A stretch of DNA of 64,000 nt from an uncultured Clostridia bacterium (GTDB taxonomy: Bacteria > Bacillota > Clostridia > TANB77 > CAG-508): NCBI GenBank assembly GCA_934162535.1, contig CAKPJC010000005.1, positions 26,073-90,072 on the forward strand, given 5' to 3'. Shown here piece after piece: positions 42,946 through 51,891 of the stretch (position 1 is the first letter of the stretch; the number at the start of each line of letters is the position of its first letter). Made by a program: the position numbers and the translations under genes. The notes beneath the pieces are model-generated. The model was not told the origin of the DNA. It saw only the letters and a list, made by a program, of their open reading frames with translations, and made no database searches.

Positions 42946-43809
42946 ATGAATATATCATACGATTGGAAAGATTATAAAATATTAGATATGGCAGATGGAC
43001 AAAAATTAGAAAAGTGGGGAGACGTTATTTTATCAAGACCAGACCCACAAATAATATGGAAGAGCAAATCGTATCCAGAAAAATGGAAAAACATAAATGC
43101 AACATATCATAGAAGTAAAACAGGTGGAGGTTCATGGGAATTTACAAAAAAAATGCCACAACAATGGCAAATAAAATATAAAGAGCTTACATTTAATATA
43201 AAACCAATGGGATTTAAACATACAGGAATATTTCCTGAACAAGCAGTAAATTGGGATTGGATGATAGAAAAAATAAGAAATGCAAAAAGAGATATAAAAG
43301 TATTGAACTTATTTGCATATACAGGAGGGGCAACAGTAGCATGTAGCTATGCAGGTGCATCAGTATGTCATGTGGACAGTTCAAAAGGAATGGTTGCATG
43401 GGCAAAAGACAATATAAAATCATCAGGATTAGAAGAAAGACCAGTTAGATACATTGTTGATGATGTAGTTAAATTTGTAAATCGTGAAATTCGTAGAGGA
43501 AATAAATATGACGCAATAATAATGGATCCACCATCTTATGGAAGAGGTGCAAATGGAGAGGTATGGCAATTTGAAAATAATATATATGATTTAGTTGAAT
43601 TATGTACAAAAGTGTTATCAGATAATCCGTTATTCTTTTTAATAAACTCATATACAACAGGAATTTCAAGCAAAGTATTGGAAGATATATTAAACTTAAC
43701 AATTAATAAAGAATATAATGGTAAAGTTACATCAGGGGAGATAGGGTTACCAATGGAAGACTCAAAACTCGTACTACCATGTGGAATTTATGGAAGATGG
43801 GAGAATTAG
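42946..43809 (+). CDS. RlmI/RlmK-type class I SAM-dependent rRNA methyltransferase
   Basis: The 287-residue enzyme has the SAM-binding motif VLNLFAYTGGATVACSYAGA, acidic loop CHVDSSKGMVAWAKDNI, and catalytic motif IIMDPPSYGRG, as in 23S rRNA cytosine-C5 or similar methyltransferases. The N-terminal domain (HRSKTGGGSWEF) is shorter than in RlmI, with no PUA domain. TAGGAGAG gives ATG 42946. A pseudouridine synthase starts two bases after its stop, so the pair forms an rRNA-modification operon. Confidence 0.88.
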   Translation: MNISYDWKDYKILDMADGQKLEKWGDVILSRPDPQIIWKSKSYPEKWKNINATYHRSKTGGGSWEFTKKMPQQWQIKYKELTFNIKPMGFKHTGIFPEQAVNWDWMIEKIRNAKRDIKVLNLFAYTGGATVACSYAGASVCHVDSSKGMVAWAKDNIKSSGLEERPVRYIVDDVVKFVNREIRRGNKYDAIIMDPPSYGRGANGEVWQFENNIYDLVELCTKVLSDNPLFFLINSYTTGISSKVLEDILNLTINKEYNGKVTSGEIGLPMEDSKLVLPCGIYGRWEN

Positions 43810-43810
43810 A

Positions 43811-44497
43811 ATGCAAAAATTAGAAGTATTGTTTGAAGATAATCATATAATTGTTGTAAAAAAAGAGCCTAATATTCCATCCCAAGCTGATAAAACAGAA
43901 GATTTGGACATGCTAACTATTATAAAGGCATATTTGAAAGAAAAATACAATAAACCAGGCAATGTTTATTTAGGATTAGTGCATAGACTTGATAGACCAG
44001 TTGGTGGAGTTATGGTATTTGCTAAAACTTCAAAATCTGCATCAAGATTAAGTGATCAAATAAGAGAGAAGGTTTTTAAAAAGAAATATTTAGCAGTTGT
44101 AGATGGACAGTTTGAAAATAAAAAAGGAGTAATGGAAGATTATTTATACAAAGATGAAAGGAATAATATGAGTAGAGTGGTAAATAAGGACAAAAAAAAT
44201 GCCAAGTTCTCCAAGCTTGATTATGAAGTACTTGCATATAACGAAGTCAAAAATTTATCACTTGTAAAAGTTAACCTTCATACTGGTAGACACCATCAAA
44301 TAAGGGTACAATTAGCAAATTCAGGGCATAGCATTTTTGGAGACCAAAAATATGGAACTAGAGGCAAAAATAAACAAATTGCTCTTTGGGCATATGAGCT
44401 TACTATAAAACATCCTATTACAAAAGAAGAAATGACATTTAGATGCTTACCTGAAAGTAATGGAACTTGGTGTATACTAAGAGATGTACAAATGTAG
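43811..44497 (+). CDS. RluA-family pseudouridine synthase (short form)
   Basis: The 228-residue enzyme lacks the S4 domain and begins directly at the catalytic domain (LFEDNHIIVVKKEPNIPSQ). The active-site aspartate is in HRLDRPVGGVMVFAKTSKSA, and the binding motif is LHTGRHHQIRVQLA. The start ATG 43811 is coupled to the preceding methyltransferase. Substrate position unknown. Confidence 0.9.
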   Translation: MQKLEVLFEDNHIIVVKKEPNIPSQADKTEDLDMLTIIKAYLKEKYNKPGNVYLGLVHRLDRPVGGVMVFAKTSKSASRLSDQIREKVFKKKYLAVVDGQFENKKGVMEDYLYKDERNNMSRVVNKDKKNAKFSKLDYEVLAYNEVKNLSLVKVNLHTGRHHQIRVQLANSGHSIFGDQKYGTRGKNKQIALWAYELTIKHPITKEEMTFRCLPESNGTWCILRDVQM

Positions 44498-44746
44498 AAA
44501 TTTGTCGAAGGATGTCAAAAAGAAATGAAAAAAAGAGAAAAAAGTACTTGAAAAAGAAAATATTACATGCTAGAATGGTACTGTACTCAGTTAGAGTATG
44601 GTATTATTTTTTTAGAAATATTTATTTATTAAAATTAACTCATTATTAATTATATTAATTTTAAAATCCAAATTTAAAAATTTAATTTTTTATTCGATAA
44701 GAAAAATCAAGAAAATAAAAAATATATAGCAAAGGTAGGAAAAAGT

Positions 44747-45259
44747 ATGGAAGGTGTATATTATATTGACAAAGAGCGAAATGAATTTTCAAAACTACTA
44801 GATAAATATGTAGGTGTAGACATTAAGCCTTATAAATTACAAGTATGTAATACAAATTACATTAATGATATATATGAATTTGGAGGAAGAAATATATTAT
44901 ATAAGGAAAAAGAGAGAAATATATATTATTTTATGAAAGAAATGAGGCATATTGAATACAACATGGCATTTATTATGTTATGTTATACCTCACGCATAAT
45001 GGACATAGAAATGAAAAAGAATAAATATAAACATGGACATTGTCCTTTGGTAATTCCAATAGTATTATACACAGGAGAAGAGGAGTGGACAGCAAAAATA
45101 AAACTTTCCGAACTTCAGGGGCTAAATGAAAAAGAAAAAAAATATACAGAACTACAATATATACTTATTGAGATGAAAAATTACAACATAGAAAAAATAA
45201 AACCAAAAGAAAAAGAGAATGCAATAAAATTAGTTTTAAAAAATAGTAAAGTAAGCTAA
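44747..45259 (+). CDS. Rpn/Transposase_31-like (YhgA family) protein, diverged
   Basis: The 170-residue protein shows family landmarks: DIYEFGGRNILYKEKERNIY, IEYNMAFIMLCYTSRIM, PLVIPIVLYTGEEEWT and a Tyr/Leu-rich end. Rpn proteins are PD-(D/E)XK nucleases that promote recombination. The usual catalytic ExQ/K is seen here only as KEMR, so catalysis is doubtful. It is shorter than typical (about 300). A possible ribosome site (AAAGGTAGG) precedes the ATG. 44498-44746 upstream is AT-rich with a TGTCGAA motif at 44503 and no gene that I can support. Confidence 0.6.
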   Translation: MEGVYYIDKERNEFSKLLDKYVGVDIKPYKLQVCNTNYINDIYEFGGRNILYKEKERNIYYFMKEMRHIEYNMAFIMLCYTSRIMDIEMKKNKYKHGHCPLVIPIVLYTGEEEWTAKIKLSELQGLNEKEKKYTELQYILIEMKNYNIEKIKPKEKENAIKLVLKNSKVS

Positions 45260-45278
45260 AAAATAGTTTATGAAAATG

Positions 45279-45335
45279 CCGATTTCATATACGAAACAAA
45301 AAATACATACTTTTCATATATGAAATCGGACTTTT
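45279..45335 (+). terminator. Strong terminator upstream of agrB
   Basis: A 13-bp perfect stem (CCGATTTCATATA) with a 25-base loop is followed by CTTTTT. It insulates agr from the Rpn gene. Confidence 0.8.
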
Positions 45336-45411
45336 TATAAAAAAAATGAACCAATATCAAAAATATGTGGTAAAGTATAACTGTACTCAGAACAGAGATG
45401 AGGTGATGGGG

Positions 45412-46023
45412 ATGATAGATAGAATCTGCACATTACTAATCAAGAAGATGAGACAAGAAATACCAGAGATTGACGACGAGAGAGCAGAAGTAATAATGTA
45501 TGGGCTCCAAAATATTATAGGAGAATTACCAAAAGGATTTATTATTTTACTTATAGCATATTTGTTAGGTGTATTTGAACAGACCTTAATAGCAGTGCTA
45601 ATAATAGCTCCATTTAGATGTGTTTCTGGTGGCGTACATATGAATACACACATAGGTTGTATAATTTATACATTTTTATTGTATAGTGGTTCAGCAATTA
45701 TAGGAAAATATATAACGCTGACGGGATTAATCAAATACATATTAGGAACTGCAATTTGGCTATTTGGCATGATTATGATAACAATGTATGCACCTGCGGA
45801 TACAGAAAATGTACCGATACTTAGAGAAAAAGAGAGAAAACAAAAACGAATATTCTCATATATAATTTTAACGGCAGAAATAGTAATTGCACTTGTAATA
45901 AATAATCCATTAATAACATCAATTATAATATTTGGAGATTTATTCCAGACAATAACGATTACAAGATTTGCATATAAAATAACAAACAATAAATATGGAC
46001 ATGAAGTATATGCAAATAATTAA
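45412..46023 (+). CDS. agrB: AgrB-type cyclic-peptide processing protease
   Basis: The 203-residue membrane cysteine protease cuts and cyclises the AgrD precursor. The catalytic pair His76 and Cys83 lies in GGVHMNTHIGC, matching His77/Cys84 of Staphylococcus AgrB. About five hydrophobic segments follow. GAGGTG at 45400-45405 favours ATG 45412 over in-frame ATGs at 45346 and 45406. It is transcribed towards agrD, 71 bases downstream, with a hairpin between. Confidence 0.92.
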   Translation: MIDRICTLLIKKMRQEIPEIDDERAEVIMYGLQNIIGELPKGFIILLIAYLLGVFEQTLIAVLIIAPFRCVSGGVHMNTHIGCIIYTFLLYSGSAIIGKYITLTGLIKYILGTAIWLFGMIMITMYAPADTENVPILREKERKQKRIFSYIILTAEIVIALVINNPLITSIIIFGDLFQTITITRFAYKITNNKYGHEVYANN

Positions 46024-46028
46024 TTGCC

Positions 46029-46065
46029 TAATATAAAAATATAGTCCGGATATATTTTTATATTA
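46029..46065 (+). repeat. 15-bp perfect stem-loop between agrB and agrD
   Basis: TAATATAAAAATATA (46029-46043) pairs with 46051-46065 around GTCCGGA. No U-tract follows, so processing or stability control of the agrD part is more likely than termination. Confidence 0.7.
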
Positions 46066-46094
46066 AATAATCTGAACCAAAAGGGGGAATTATT

Positions 46095-46214
46095 ATGTTA
46101 AAATTTCTAGTAAGGGTAGCAGAAAAATATGCAAAGTCAACAAATACAGCTTGTTATGTATTGTGGTGGGGACATCAACCAAAGATGCCAGCATCATTAA
46201 TAAAAAAAGATTAA
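46095..46214 (+). CDS. agrD: AgrD-type cyclic autoinducer peptide precursor
   Basis: The 39-residue precursor has an amphipathic N-terminal leader (MLKFLVRVAEKYAKST). The peptide region NTACYVLWWG with Cys20 is followed by the recognition tail HQPKMPASLIKKD, which matches the conserved charged tail of clostridial AgrD proteins (HQPxxPxSL). AgrB should cyclise the peptide as a thiolactone on Cys20. If the tail starts at HQP the ring would be seven residues (CYVLWWG). AAGGGGGAA precedes the ATG. Confidence 0.85.
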   Translation: MLKFLVRVAEKYAKSTNTACYVLWWGHQPKMPASLIKKD

Positions 46215-46278
46215 TCATTTAATTAACATGTAAGTAATTTTAAGTTACTTAGCTTAAATATTATAAATTCAATTCAAA

Positions 46279-46310
46279 AAGAAACTTCTACGAAAAAGTA
46301 GAAGTTTCTT
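46279..46310. terminator. Bidirectional terminator between agrBD and agrAC
   Basis: A 13-bp perfect stem (AAGAAACTTCTAC) with a GAAAAA loop and flanking A/T runs. Confidence 0.88.
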
Positions 46311-46311
46311 T

Positions 46312-47691
46312 TTATGCTAAATTTCTTACTTCATCAAATATTTCAAGCTTTTGACTAAAATATGATGCATTTTTATATGTTGAAAGTTTTAGATTTGAAG
46401 CTGAGTCTATATATTTTTTTACTTCCCATAATCCTCTACCTGAATGGTCATCTTTTTCTGTAAAACCTTTATTAAATATTTCAGAAATATTAACATCTTT
46501 ATTAGAATAAGTATTTTCTATAATTATAACACTTTTTCCACGATTATTTTCTCTTCTAAATATTATATTTATAGATTTTTTATTTTTACAAGATGAGGCA
46601 GCCTCTATAGCATTATCTATTAATATCCCTAAAGTTCTGGAAAACTTATACATGTTTATGTCTAAGTCAGATAAATCTAAGAAAGATTTTATGTTCATTT
46701 CAACATTCATTTTCTGTGCTTTAGAATATTTACTAGTTAAAAGACTATATATTGCAGGCTCATTAATTATCCTAGGGTTTATAACAGATAAATTACTTGT
46801 ATATTTGCAATCTTTTTTTACATCTTCAAAATATTTCTTAGCTCCATCTATATCATTACTATCTAAATATCCTCCAAGAGAAAAAACAATACTTTCAAAA
46901 TCATGTTTAAAGCCCTTAACATTATCATATAATATTTCTAATGAAGCATTGTATTCTTCTGCATTTCTTAAATCTTTTTGAGCCATAGATAATTTCATTA
47001 CACGCGAGAAACTGTAAATACTAAGCAAGAGAAAAGCCATTAAAAATATAAAATTTAATATCGTAATAATTATAGGAAGAGTCTCTATATAAAAAGCTGT
47101 AAGTACTAATTGAATGCAGAAAGTTAAAAGTCCAGCTAATAGGTTTATTAACAAAATTAGTTTTGTTTTTTTATCTAATCCATCAATTAAATTCAAAGAT
47201 AATTTAATGTGATTAAGATTTTTTAAGAGTACACATATTATAAATATAAAGCTATACAGAATTAATAAGTATGAGATTCTATATATTGGAGTGTTTAAAT
47301 ATGTGTTTTGATTAATATGCAATAATGTAATATATGGATTTTGTAGTAAAACATTACATAATCCAAATACAAATGAGGCTAAAATTAATGATGTTAAGGT
47401 CTTTAGCCAAGACATATTAAAAGCAAATATAGCTAATAAAAATATTCCTATAAAATTTAATAGCACATTGAATGGACTTGGTACAAAAAATGAAGCTAAT
47501 AAACTATAAATTGTTATGCATGAAATATATATCAGTTTTTGTTTCTTATTTGAGTTTATATTTGAAATGATTAAAAACAAACTCATAATCAAGTAATTTT
47601 CTATTGGAATCATTATGATACCCAAGTGTTCCAAAAAGTCGGCATTCTCCGTATTCAAAAAAGTCCAAATTTTACTCATAGATTGTGTCAT
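46312..47691 (-). CDS. AgrC-like sensor histidine kinase (GHKL type)
   Basis: The 459-residue protein has six or seven membrane segments (residues about 30-230) and a HATPase_c GHKL kinase domain. The phosphoacceptor His is in FKHDFESIVFSLGGYL, the N-box is LGILIDNAIEAA, and the G-box is GRGLWEVKKY. It should detect the cyclic peptide made by agrBD. GGAGGG places the start at ATG 47691, so the gene overlaps the end of the response-regulator gene by 20 bases. The kinase follows the regulator, and both converge on agrBD. Confidence 0.88.
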   Translation of the reverse strand: MTQSMSKIWTFLNTENADFLEHLGIIMIPIENYLIMSLFLIISNINSNKKQKLIYISCITIYSLLASFFVPSPFNVLLNFIGIFLLAIFAFNMSWLKTLTSLILASFVFGLCNVLLQNPYITLLHINQNTYLNTPIYRISYLLILYSFIFIICVLLKNLNHIKLSLNLIDGLDKKTKLILLINLLAGLLTFCIQLVLTAFYIETLPIIITILNFIFLMAFLLLSIYSFSRVMKLSMAQKDLRNAEEYNASLEILYDNVKGFKHDFESIVFSLGGYLDSNDIDGAKKYFEDVKKDCKYTSNLSVINPRIINEPAIYSLLTSKYSKAQKMNVEMNIKSFLDLSDLDINMYKFSRTLGILIDNAIEAASSCKNKKSINIIFRRENNRGKSVIIIENTYSNKDVNISEIFNKGFTEKDDHSGRGLWEVKKYIDSASNLKLSTYKNASYFSQKLEIFDEVRNLA

Positions 47692-48391
47692 GCTTAAATC
47701 CCTCCATAAATTCTTCCTTATACTTAGGTCCAATATAGCAGGTATCACCATTCCTAAAAGTAATAGTGCTATCAGCTAAAGAAATACTTACAATATTTTT
47801 CAGATTTGCAACAAAAGACTTATGGCAACGAATAAAATTATTAGGTAATTTCTTTTGGACTTTAGAAAAAGAAGTATAAACTTCATAATTATTAAAAGTA
47901 GTATGGTAAATCAGTTTCATACCATCTTTTTCAATAAATTGAATATCATTTGCATCAATAATAGTACCCTTAGAATCTATTTTTATATATTCGGTACGAG
48001 AATCATAAATATCATCAAAAAGTCTTGTCAAAGTATCGACAAGTATATCAACTGTAATAGAGCTTTTTATAAGATAATCGAAAGTTTTGAATTTATAAGC
48101 TTGCATAATATATTCCATATGACTTGTAGTAAAAATAATGTAACATTTTTTATTAAGTTTGCGTATTTGCTCAGCAATATCAAGACCTGAAATAGTAGCA
48201 TTATTAAACTGAATATCAAGAACGACAACGTCCACTCTATTAAGAGATACATAATTAATAACTTCATTACAATCAGTACTTTTAAAAGCGATTTGTGCTT
48301 TGAAATCACCTTTTGAAAAAGCTTCTTCAAATAAAGAAACCATTTGATTTAATATATTTTCACTATCATCACAAATTACAAAATTAAGCAT
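47672..48391 (-). CDS. LytTR-family response regulator (AgrA-like)
   Basis: The 239-residue regulator has a receiver domain (FVICDDSE, phosphorylation Asp in VDVVVLDIQF, lysine in FDYLIKSS). The LytTR DNA-binding domain contains IQFIEKDGMKLIYHTT, NNFIRCHKSFVANL and FMEGF. It should act on agr and target promoters when phosphorylated by the kinase encoded downstream. AGAAGGAA places the start at ATG 48391. Confidence 0.9.
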   Translation of the reverse strand: MLNFVICDDSENILNQMVSLFEEAFSKGDFKAQIAFKSTDCNEVINYVSLNRVDVVVLDIQFNNATISGLDIAEQIRKLNKKCYIIFTTSHMEYIMQAYKFKTFDYLIKSSITVDILVDTLTRLFDDIYDSRTEYIKIDSKGTIIDANDIQFIEKDGMKLIYHTTFNNYEVYTSFSKVQKKLPNNFIRCHKSFVANLKNIVSISLADSTITFRNGDTCYIGPKYKEEFMEGFKHDTIYE

Positions 48392-48610
48392 AAAAACCAT
48401 TCCTTCTAATATATAAATATAATATACTTAAAATTAAAACAATAAAAATAGGTAAAAACCTATAATTTATTATATCGATTATAAATATAAACCAAAAAGT
48501 TCGACTTGTCAATAGGCTACTTAAATAGACTAAAAATTATTATAATCTTAGAAAGAAAAGAAAAAGATGAAAGCAAAAACAGGAAGGATATAGCAAAAAA
48601 TGTAATTTTG
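48371..48610 (+). repeat. Segment duplicated at 49413-49548 (agrA leader plus start of pdaA)
   Basis: Two blocks recur in the same order: 48371-48430 (agrA start region) resembles 49413-49470, and 48541-48610 resembles 49479-49548. The second block is a damaged copy of the pdaA ribosome site and first codons (ATATAGCAAAAAATGT shared). The copy at 48541 has a frameshift and ends. 48611-48823 holds no gene. Confidence 0.7.
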
Positions 48611-48823
48611 ATTAACTTAAAGGTTAAACCATGGGTTGTACCAGTGTTTTTTTATTACATAAATTTCATAATTTTGTGGATAACGTTTCGGAATATTTTC
48701 AAAAAAGACCGAAACCTAAAGTAAAATAAATATTGACAAAATATAAAATAAATAATATATTGATAGATATAATGAATTAAATAAAAAAATATAAACTATA
48801 TTAATATTATAGAAAGGAAAAAA

Positions 48824-49286
48824 ATGAAAGATTATATAAGATTTATAAGAGAAAAAGTAGGACATCAATGTATTTTCTTAAACTTTGTAGGAGCAGTTGT
48901 AAAAAATAAAAAAAAATGAAGTTCTACTCCAAAATAGAGGAGATGAAAGAGGATGGGGATTTTTAGGTGGTGCAATAGAATTAGGCGAATCATTTGAGGA
49001 AACTCTTATTAGAGAAGTTAAGGAAGAGTCAGGGTATGAAGTTAAAATAGAAAAATTAATAGGCGTATATGGAAATTACATAGATAAGTATCCAAACGGA
49101 GATGAAGCACAAACAATAACGGTGTTTTTTGAATGCAGTATAAAAAATGTAGGATATATTTACAATCATAATGAAACAAAGGAATTGAAATTTGTGGATA
49201 TCGAAAGTGACATACAGATGTTTAATAAGCAACATACAGATGTATTAAATGATATAAGAAATAAAAGATATGGAGTATATAGATAA
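48824..49286 (+). pseudogene. NUDIX hydrolase gene with a frameshift in an A9 tract
   Basis: The first 31 codons (MKDYIRFIREKVGHQCIFLN and on) end at TGA 48917. Removing one A from the nine-A tract at 48908-48916 continues the frame as NKKNEVLLQNRGDERGWGFL. The complete NUDIX box GGAIELGESFEETLIREVKE follows, then a normal end at 49286. Either the gene is inactive, it is read by slippage on the A tract, or this is a sequencing error. It lies between two copies of a duplicated segment. AGAAAGGAAA precedes the ATG. Confidence 0.85.
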
Positions 49287-49334
49287 AATAATAGCTGAAA
49301 TAGAAAGTGGATGCTGTACTAAAATAGGTAGCAG

Positions 49335-49371
49335 AAGTAACTAGAGAGCAAAAATCTTTAGTTACTTTTTT
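49335..49371 (+). terminator. Terminator after the NUDIX gene
   Basis: The stem AAGTAACTA/TAGTTACTT is followed by a T run. Confidence 0.75.
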
Positions 49372-49503
49372 ATGTACTAAGAAAATGAAACACTCCTAGT
49401 ATATAAAAAGCTACAATTCACAAAACTAAGCATAAAAAGTAATCTTTCTAATATAAATATAATATATTTGAAAAAAATATAATCTTAGAAAGGAAAGATA
49501 TAG

Positions 49504-50325
49504 ATGAAAATAAAAAATAGGAAAGATATAGCAAAAAATGTGATTTTATCAGGAGGAATATTAGTATTGTTTTCTATATGTGTACTACAAATGAATATAG
49601 GAAATCAAAAAATAAGTGATGTTGTGTCAAATATGAGTGATAACACTAAAATTGAATGGGGAATAAAAAGAGAAAATAATCATAAGAGACCTGATGTTGG
49701 AGAAAAAAACAAGCAAATACTTGAAAACAATGGAGGAATATGCCTAGGAGATGAAAATGAAAAAAGCTTATATTTAACATTTGATTCAGGATATGAAGCA
49801 GGTTATGTACCATCAATATTAGATACATTAAAAAATAATAATGTAAAAGCAACATTTTTTATAACATCACATTATTTGAATACAGCATCTGAATTAGTAG
49901 ATAGAATGATAAAAGAAGGACATATAATAGGAAATCATACAGTAAATCATAAAAGCATGCCAAGTATAACAAATGAGGAAATAGAAACAGAAGTAATGAA
50001 ATTACATCAAGCAGTATTTGAAAAATTTAATTATGAAATGAAATACATAAGACCACCAAAAGGAGAATTCAATGAAAGGACACTAAAAAAATGTCAAGAC
50101 ATGGGGTACAAAACCGTAATGTGGAGTTTTGCATATTGTGACTGGGATGAAAAAAAACAGCCGAGTCATGAAAAAGCTAAAAAAACTATAACAGAAAATT
50201 TACATTCAGGAGCAATAATATTATTACATTCTAACTCGAAAACAAATTCAGAAGTATTAGACAATATAATAAAAGAAGCAAAAAATCAAGGATATACATT
50301 TAAAAGCTTAGAAGAATTCAAATAA
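49504..50325 (+). CDS. pdaA: PdaA-type polysaccharide deacetylase (spore cortex)
   Basis: The 273-residue protein has an N-terminal membrane anchor (residues 13-30) and a NodB-homology domain of the delta-lactam (PdaA) type: LYLTFDSGYEAGYVPSILD, KATFFITSHYL, GNHTVNHKSMPS with the metal-binding histidines, YIRPPKGEFNERTL, and GAIILLHSNS. It deacetylates N-acetylmuramic acid so that muramic-delta-lactam of spore cortex can form. AGAAAGGAAAG precedes the ATG. Its 5' end is partly duplicated at 48541. It heads a run of sporulation genes. Confidence 0.92.
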   Translation: MKIKNRKDIAKNVILSGGILVLFSICVLQMNIGNQKISDVVSNMSDNTKIEWGIKRENNHKRPDVGEKNKQILENNGGICLGDENEKSLYLTFDSGYEAGYVPSILDTLKNNNVKATFFITSHYLNTASELVDRMIKEGHIIGNHTVNHKSMPSITNEEIETEVMKLHQAVFEKFNYEMKYIRPPKGEFNERTLKKCQDMGYKTVMWSFAYCDWDEKKQPSHEKAKKTITENLHSGAIILLHSNSKTNSEVLDNIIKEAKNQGYTFKSLEEFK

Positions 50326-50356
50326 ACACAAGACTTAGGGAAAGGAAAGATAAAAT

Positions 50357-50629
50357 ATGAAAAAAAAGAATCGTATAGAAAAAATGCTTGAATTACCACA
50401 AGAGGTATATTCAAATATCCCAAAATTAATAATAACTGGCTTTGAAGAAATAATATTAGAAAATTACAAAGGAATACTAGAATATGAAGAATACTATGCA
50501 AGTATAAATACATACATTGGAACAGTGAATATAAAAGGAACAGGGTTAAACTTAGAGAAAATGACAAATGATGATATAAAGATAACAGGGAAGATAGAAG
50601 AAATAGAATTAGAGAGAATAGAGGACTAG
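50357..50629 (+). CDS. yqfC: Sporulation protein YqfC (YabP family)
   Basis: The 90-residue protein matches YabP/YqfC: LPQEVYSNIPKLIITGFEEI, ILENYKGILEYEE, VNIKGTGLNLEKMTNDDIKI. The family is made in the mother cell and contributes to spore envelope formation. Its position directly before yqfD agrees with Bacillus. AGGGAAAGGAAAG precedes the ATG. Confidence 0.9.
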   Translation: MKKKNRIEKMLELPQEVYSNIPKLIITGFEEIILENYKGILEYEEYYASINTYIGTVNIKGTGLNLEKMTNDDIKITGKIEEIELERIED

Positions 50630-50642
50630 ATGGAGGTATCGA

Positions 50643-51852
50643 ATGATATTTAAGGTATTGCTAAAATATATTTTTGGATATGTAAGAATAGTTATAGAAG
50701 GATATTATATAGAAAGATTTATCAATATATGTACAAACAGCAAAATCTTAATGTGGAATTTAAAGAGAGAAAAAGGAGTAAAATTATATTTAAATGTAGG
50801 GATACAAGATTATTATGAAACAGTAAAAATAGCCAAAAAATTAAAATGTAAAGTAAAGATTATAAAAAAGAAAGGAATGCCATTTGTACTAAATAGATAT
50901 AGAAGAAGAAAGGCTTTTGTACTATCACTAATAATAATATTACTTCTATTATATATAAGTTCAAATTACATATGGAATATACAAATACAGGTTGAAGACA
51001 ATGCAAAAATTGACAATATAGTAGAAGACATAAATTCAGCAGGACTACAAGTTGGGATGAAAAAAAGCAAAATAAATTCTGAAAACATAAAAAACAAAAT
51101 AATGTTAAAAAGAAATGATATATCATGGATAGGGATAAACCTAAAAGGAACAAATGCGATAGTAAAAATAGTGAAATCAAAAGAGGCACCAGAAATAATA
51201 GATGAAAAAGAATATAGTAATATAGTAGCGAAAAAATCAGGAACTATAACAAAAATAATAGCACAAAATGGCACAGCAATTGTGAAACAAGGAGATGAAG
51301 TTCAAGAAGGTCAAGTATTAATACAAGGAACAATGGAGGGAAAATATACAGGAACTAGATATGTACATAGTTTAGGAGAAGTAGAAGCAATTGTAAAATA
51401 TACAAAATCAGAAAAAATATATTATAAAAAGGAGGAAAATGTCAGAACAGGCAATAAAGAAGAAAAATATAAAATAAAAATAAATAAAATTCAAATAAAT
51501 TTTTATAAAACTATTTCAAATTTTAAAATTTATGATACAATAGAAGAGAATAAAAAATTAAGATTGCTTTCAAATTATTATTTACCTATTTCAATAACAA
51601 AAATAACAAACTATGAAACAGAAAAAAAATTAAAGCAATATAACATTTCAGAAATAACAGAAATAGGTACAAAAAAATTGGAAGAAGAAATAGAAAAAGA
51701 AATAGAAAACAAGCAAAATATACTTCGGAAAAACAGCAAATGTCAAAGAAGATGAAGAATATGTGGAAGTAATTGTTACATATGATGTGATTGAAAATAT
51801 AGGAATGCAGGGGAAAATTAATACAGAAGAACAAACAGAAGAAATAGAATAA
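50643..51852 (+). CDS. yqfD: Sporulation protein YqfD, frameshifted near its 3' end
   Basis: The membrane protein has one helix (AFVLSLIIILLLLYISS, near residue 95-115) and a large extracytoplasmic part with IWNIQIQVEDN and PEIIDEKEYSNIVAKKSGTI followed by IIAQNGTAIVKQGDEV. The first frame stops at 51755 after an unlikely basic tail. Dropping one A near 51715-51718 restores YFGKTANVKEDEEYVEVIVT and the expected IENIG end at 51852. The intact protein would be about 402 residues. The break costs only the last conserved strand, so it may be an error in the sequence or a late mutation. Confidence 0.8.
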
Positions 51853-51891
51853 CATACCTGCCTACCATATAGCTTAGAAAGGGTGGAATTT

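Noticed and set aside
44467..44649. 60-codon frame after the RluA gene
   Set aside because: It starts inside the previous gene, has a basic low-complexity product and no ribosome site.
48490..48502. 0A box near agrA (TTCGACT)
   Set aside because: It has a mismatch to TTCGACA and no clear promoter relation.
48506..48724. 72-codon frame containing NRKDIAKNVIL
   Set aside because: The similarity to PdaA's N-terminus comes from a damaged duplicate of the pdaA start, so it is a remnant and not a gene.
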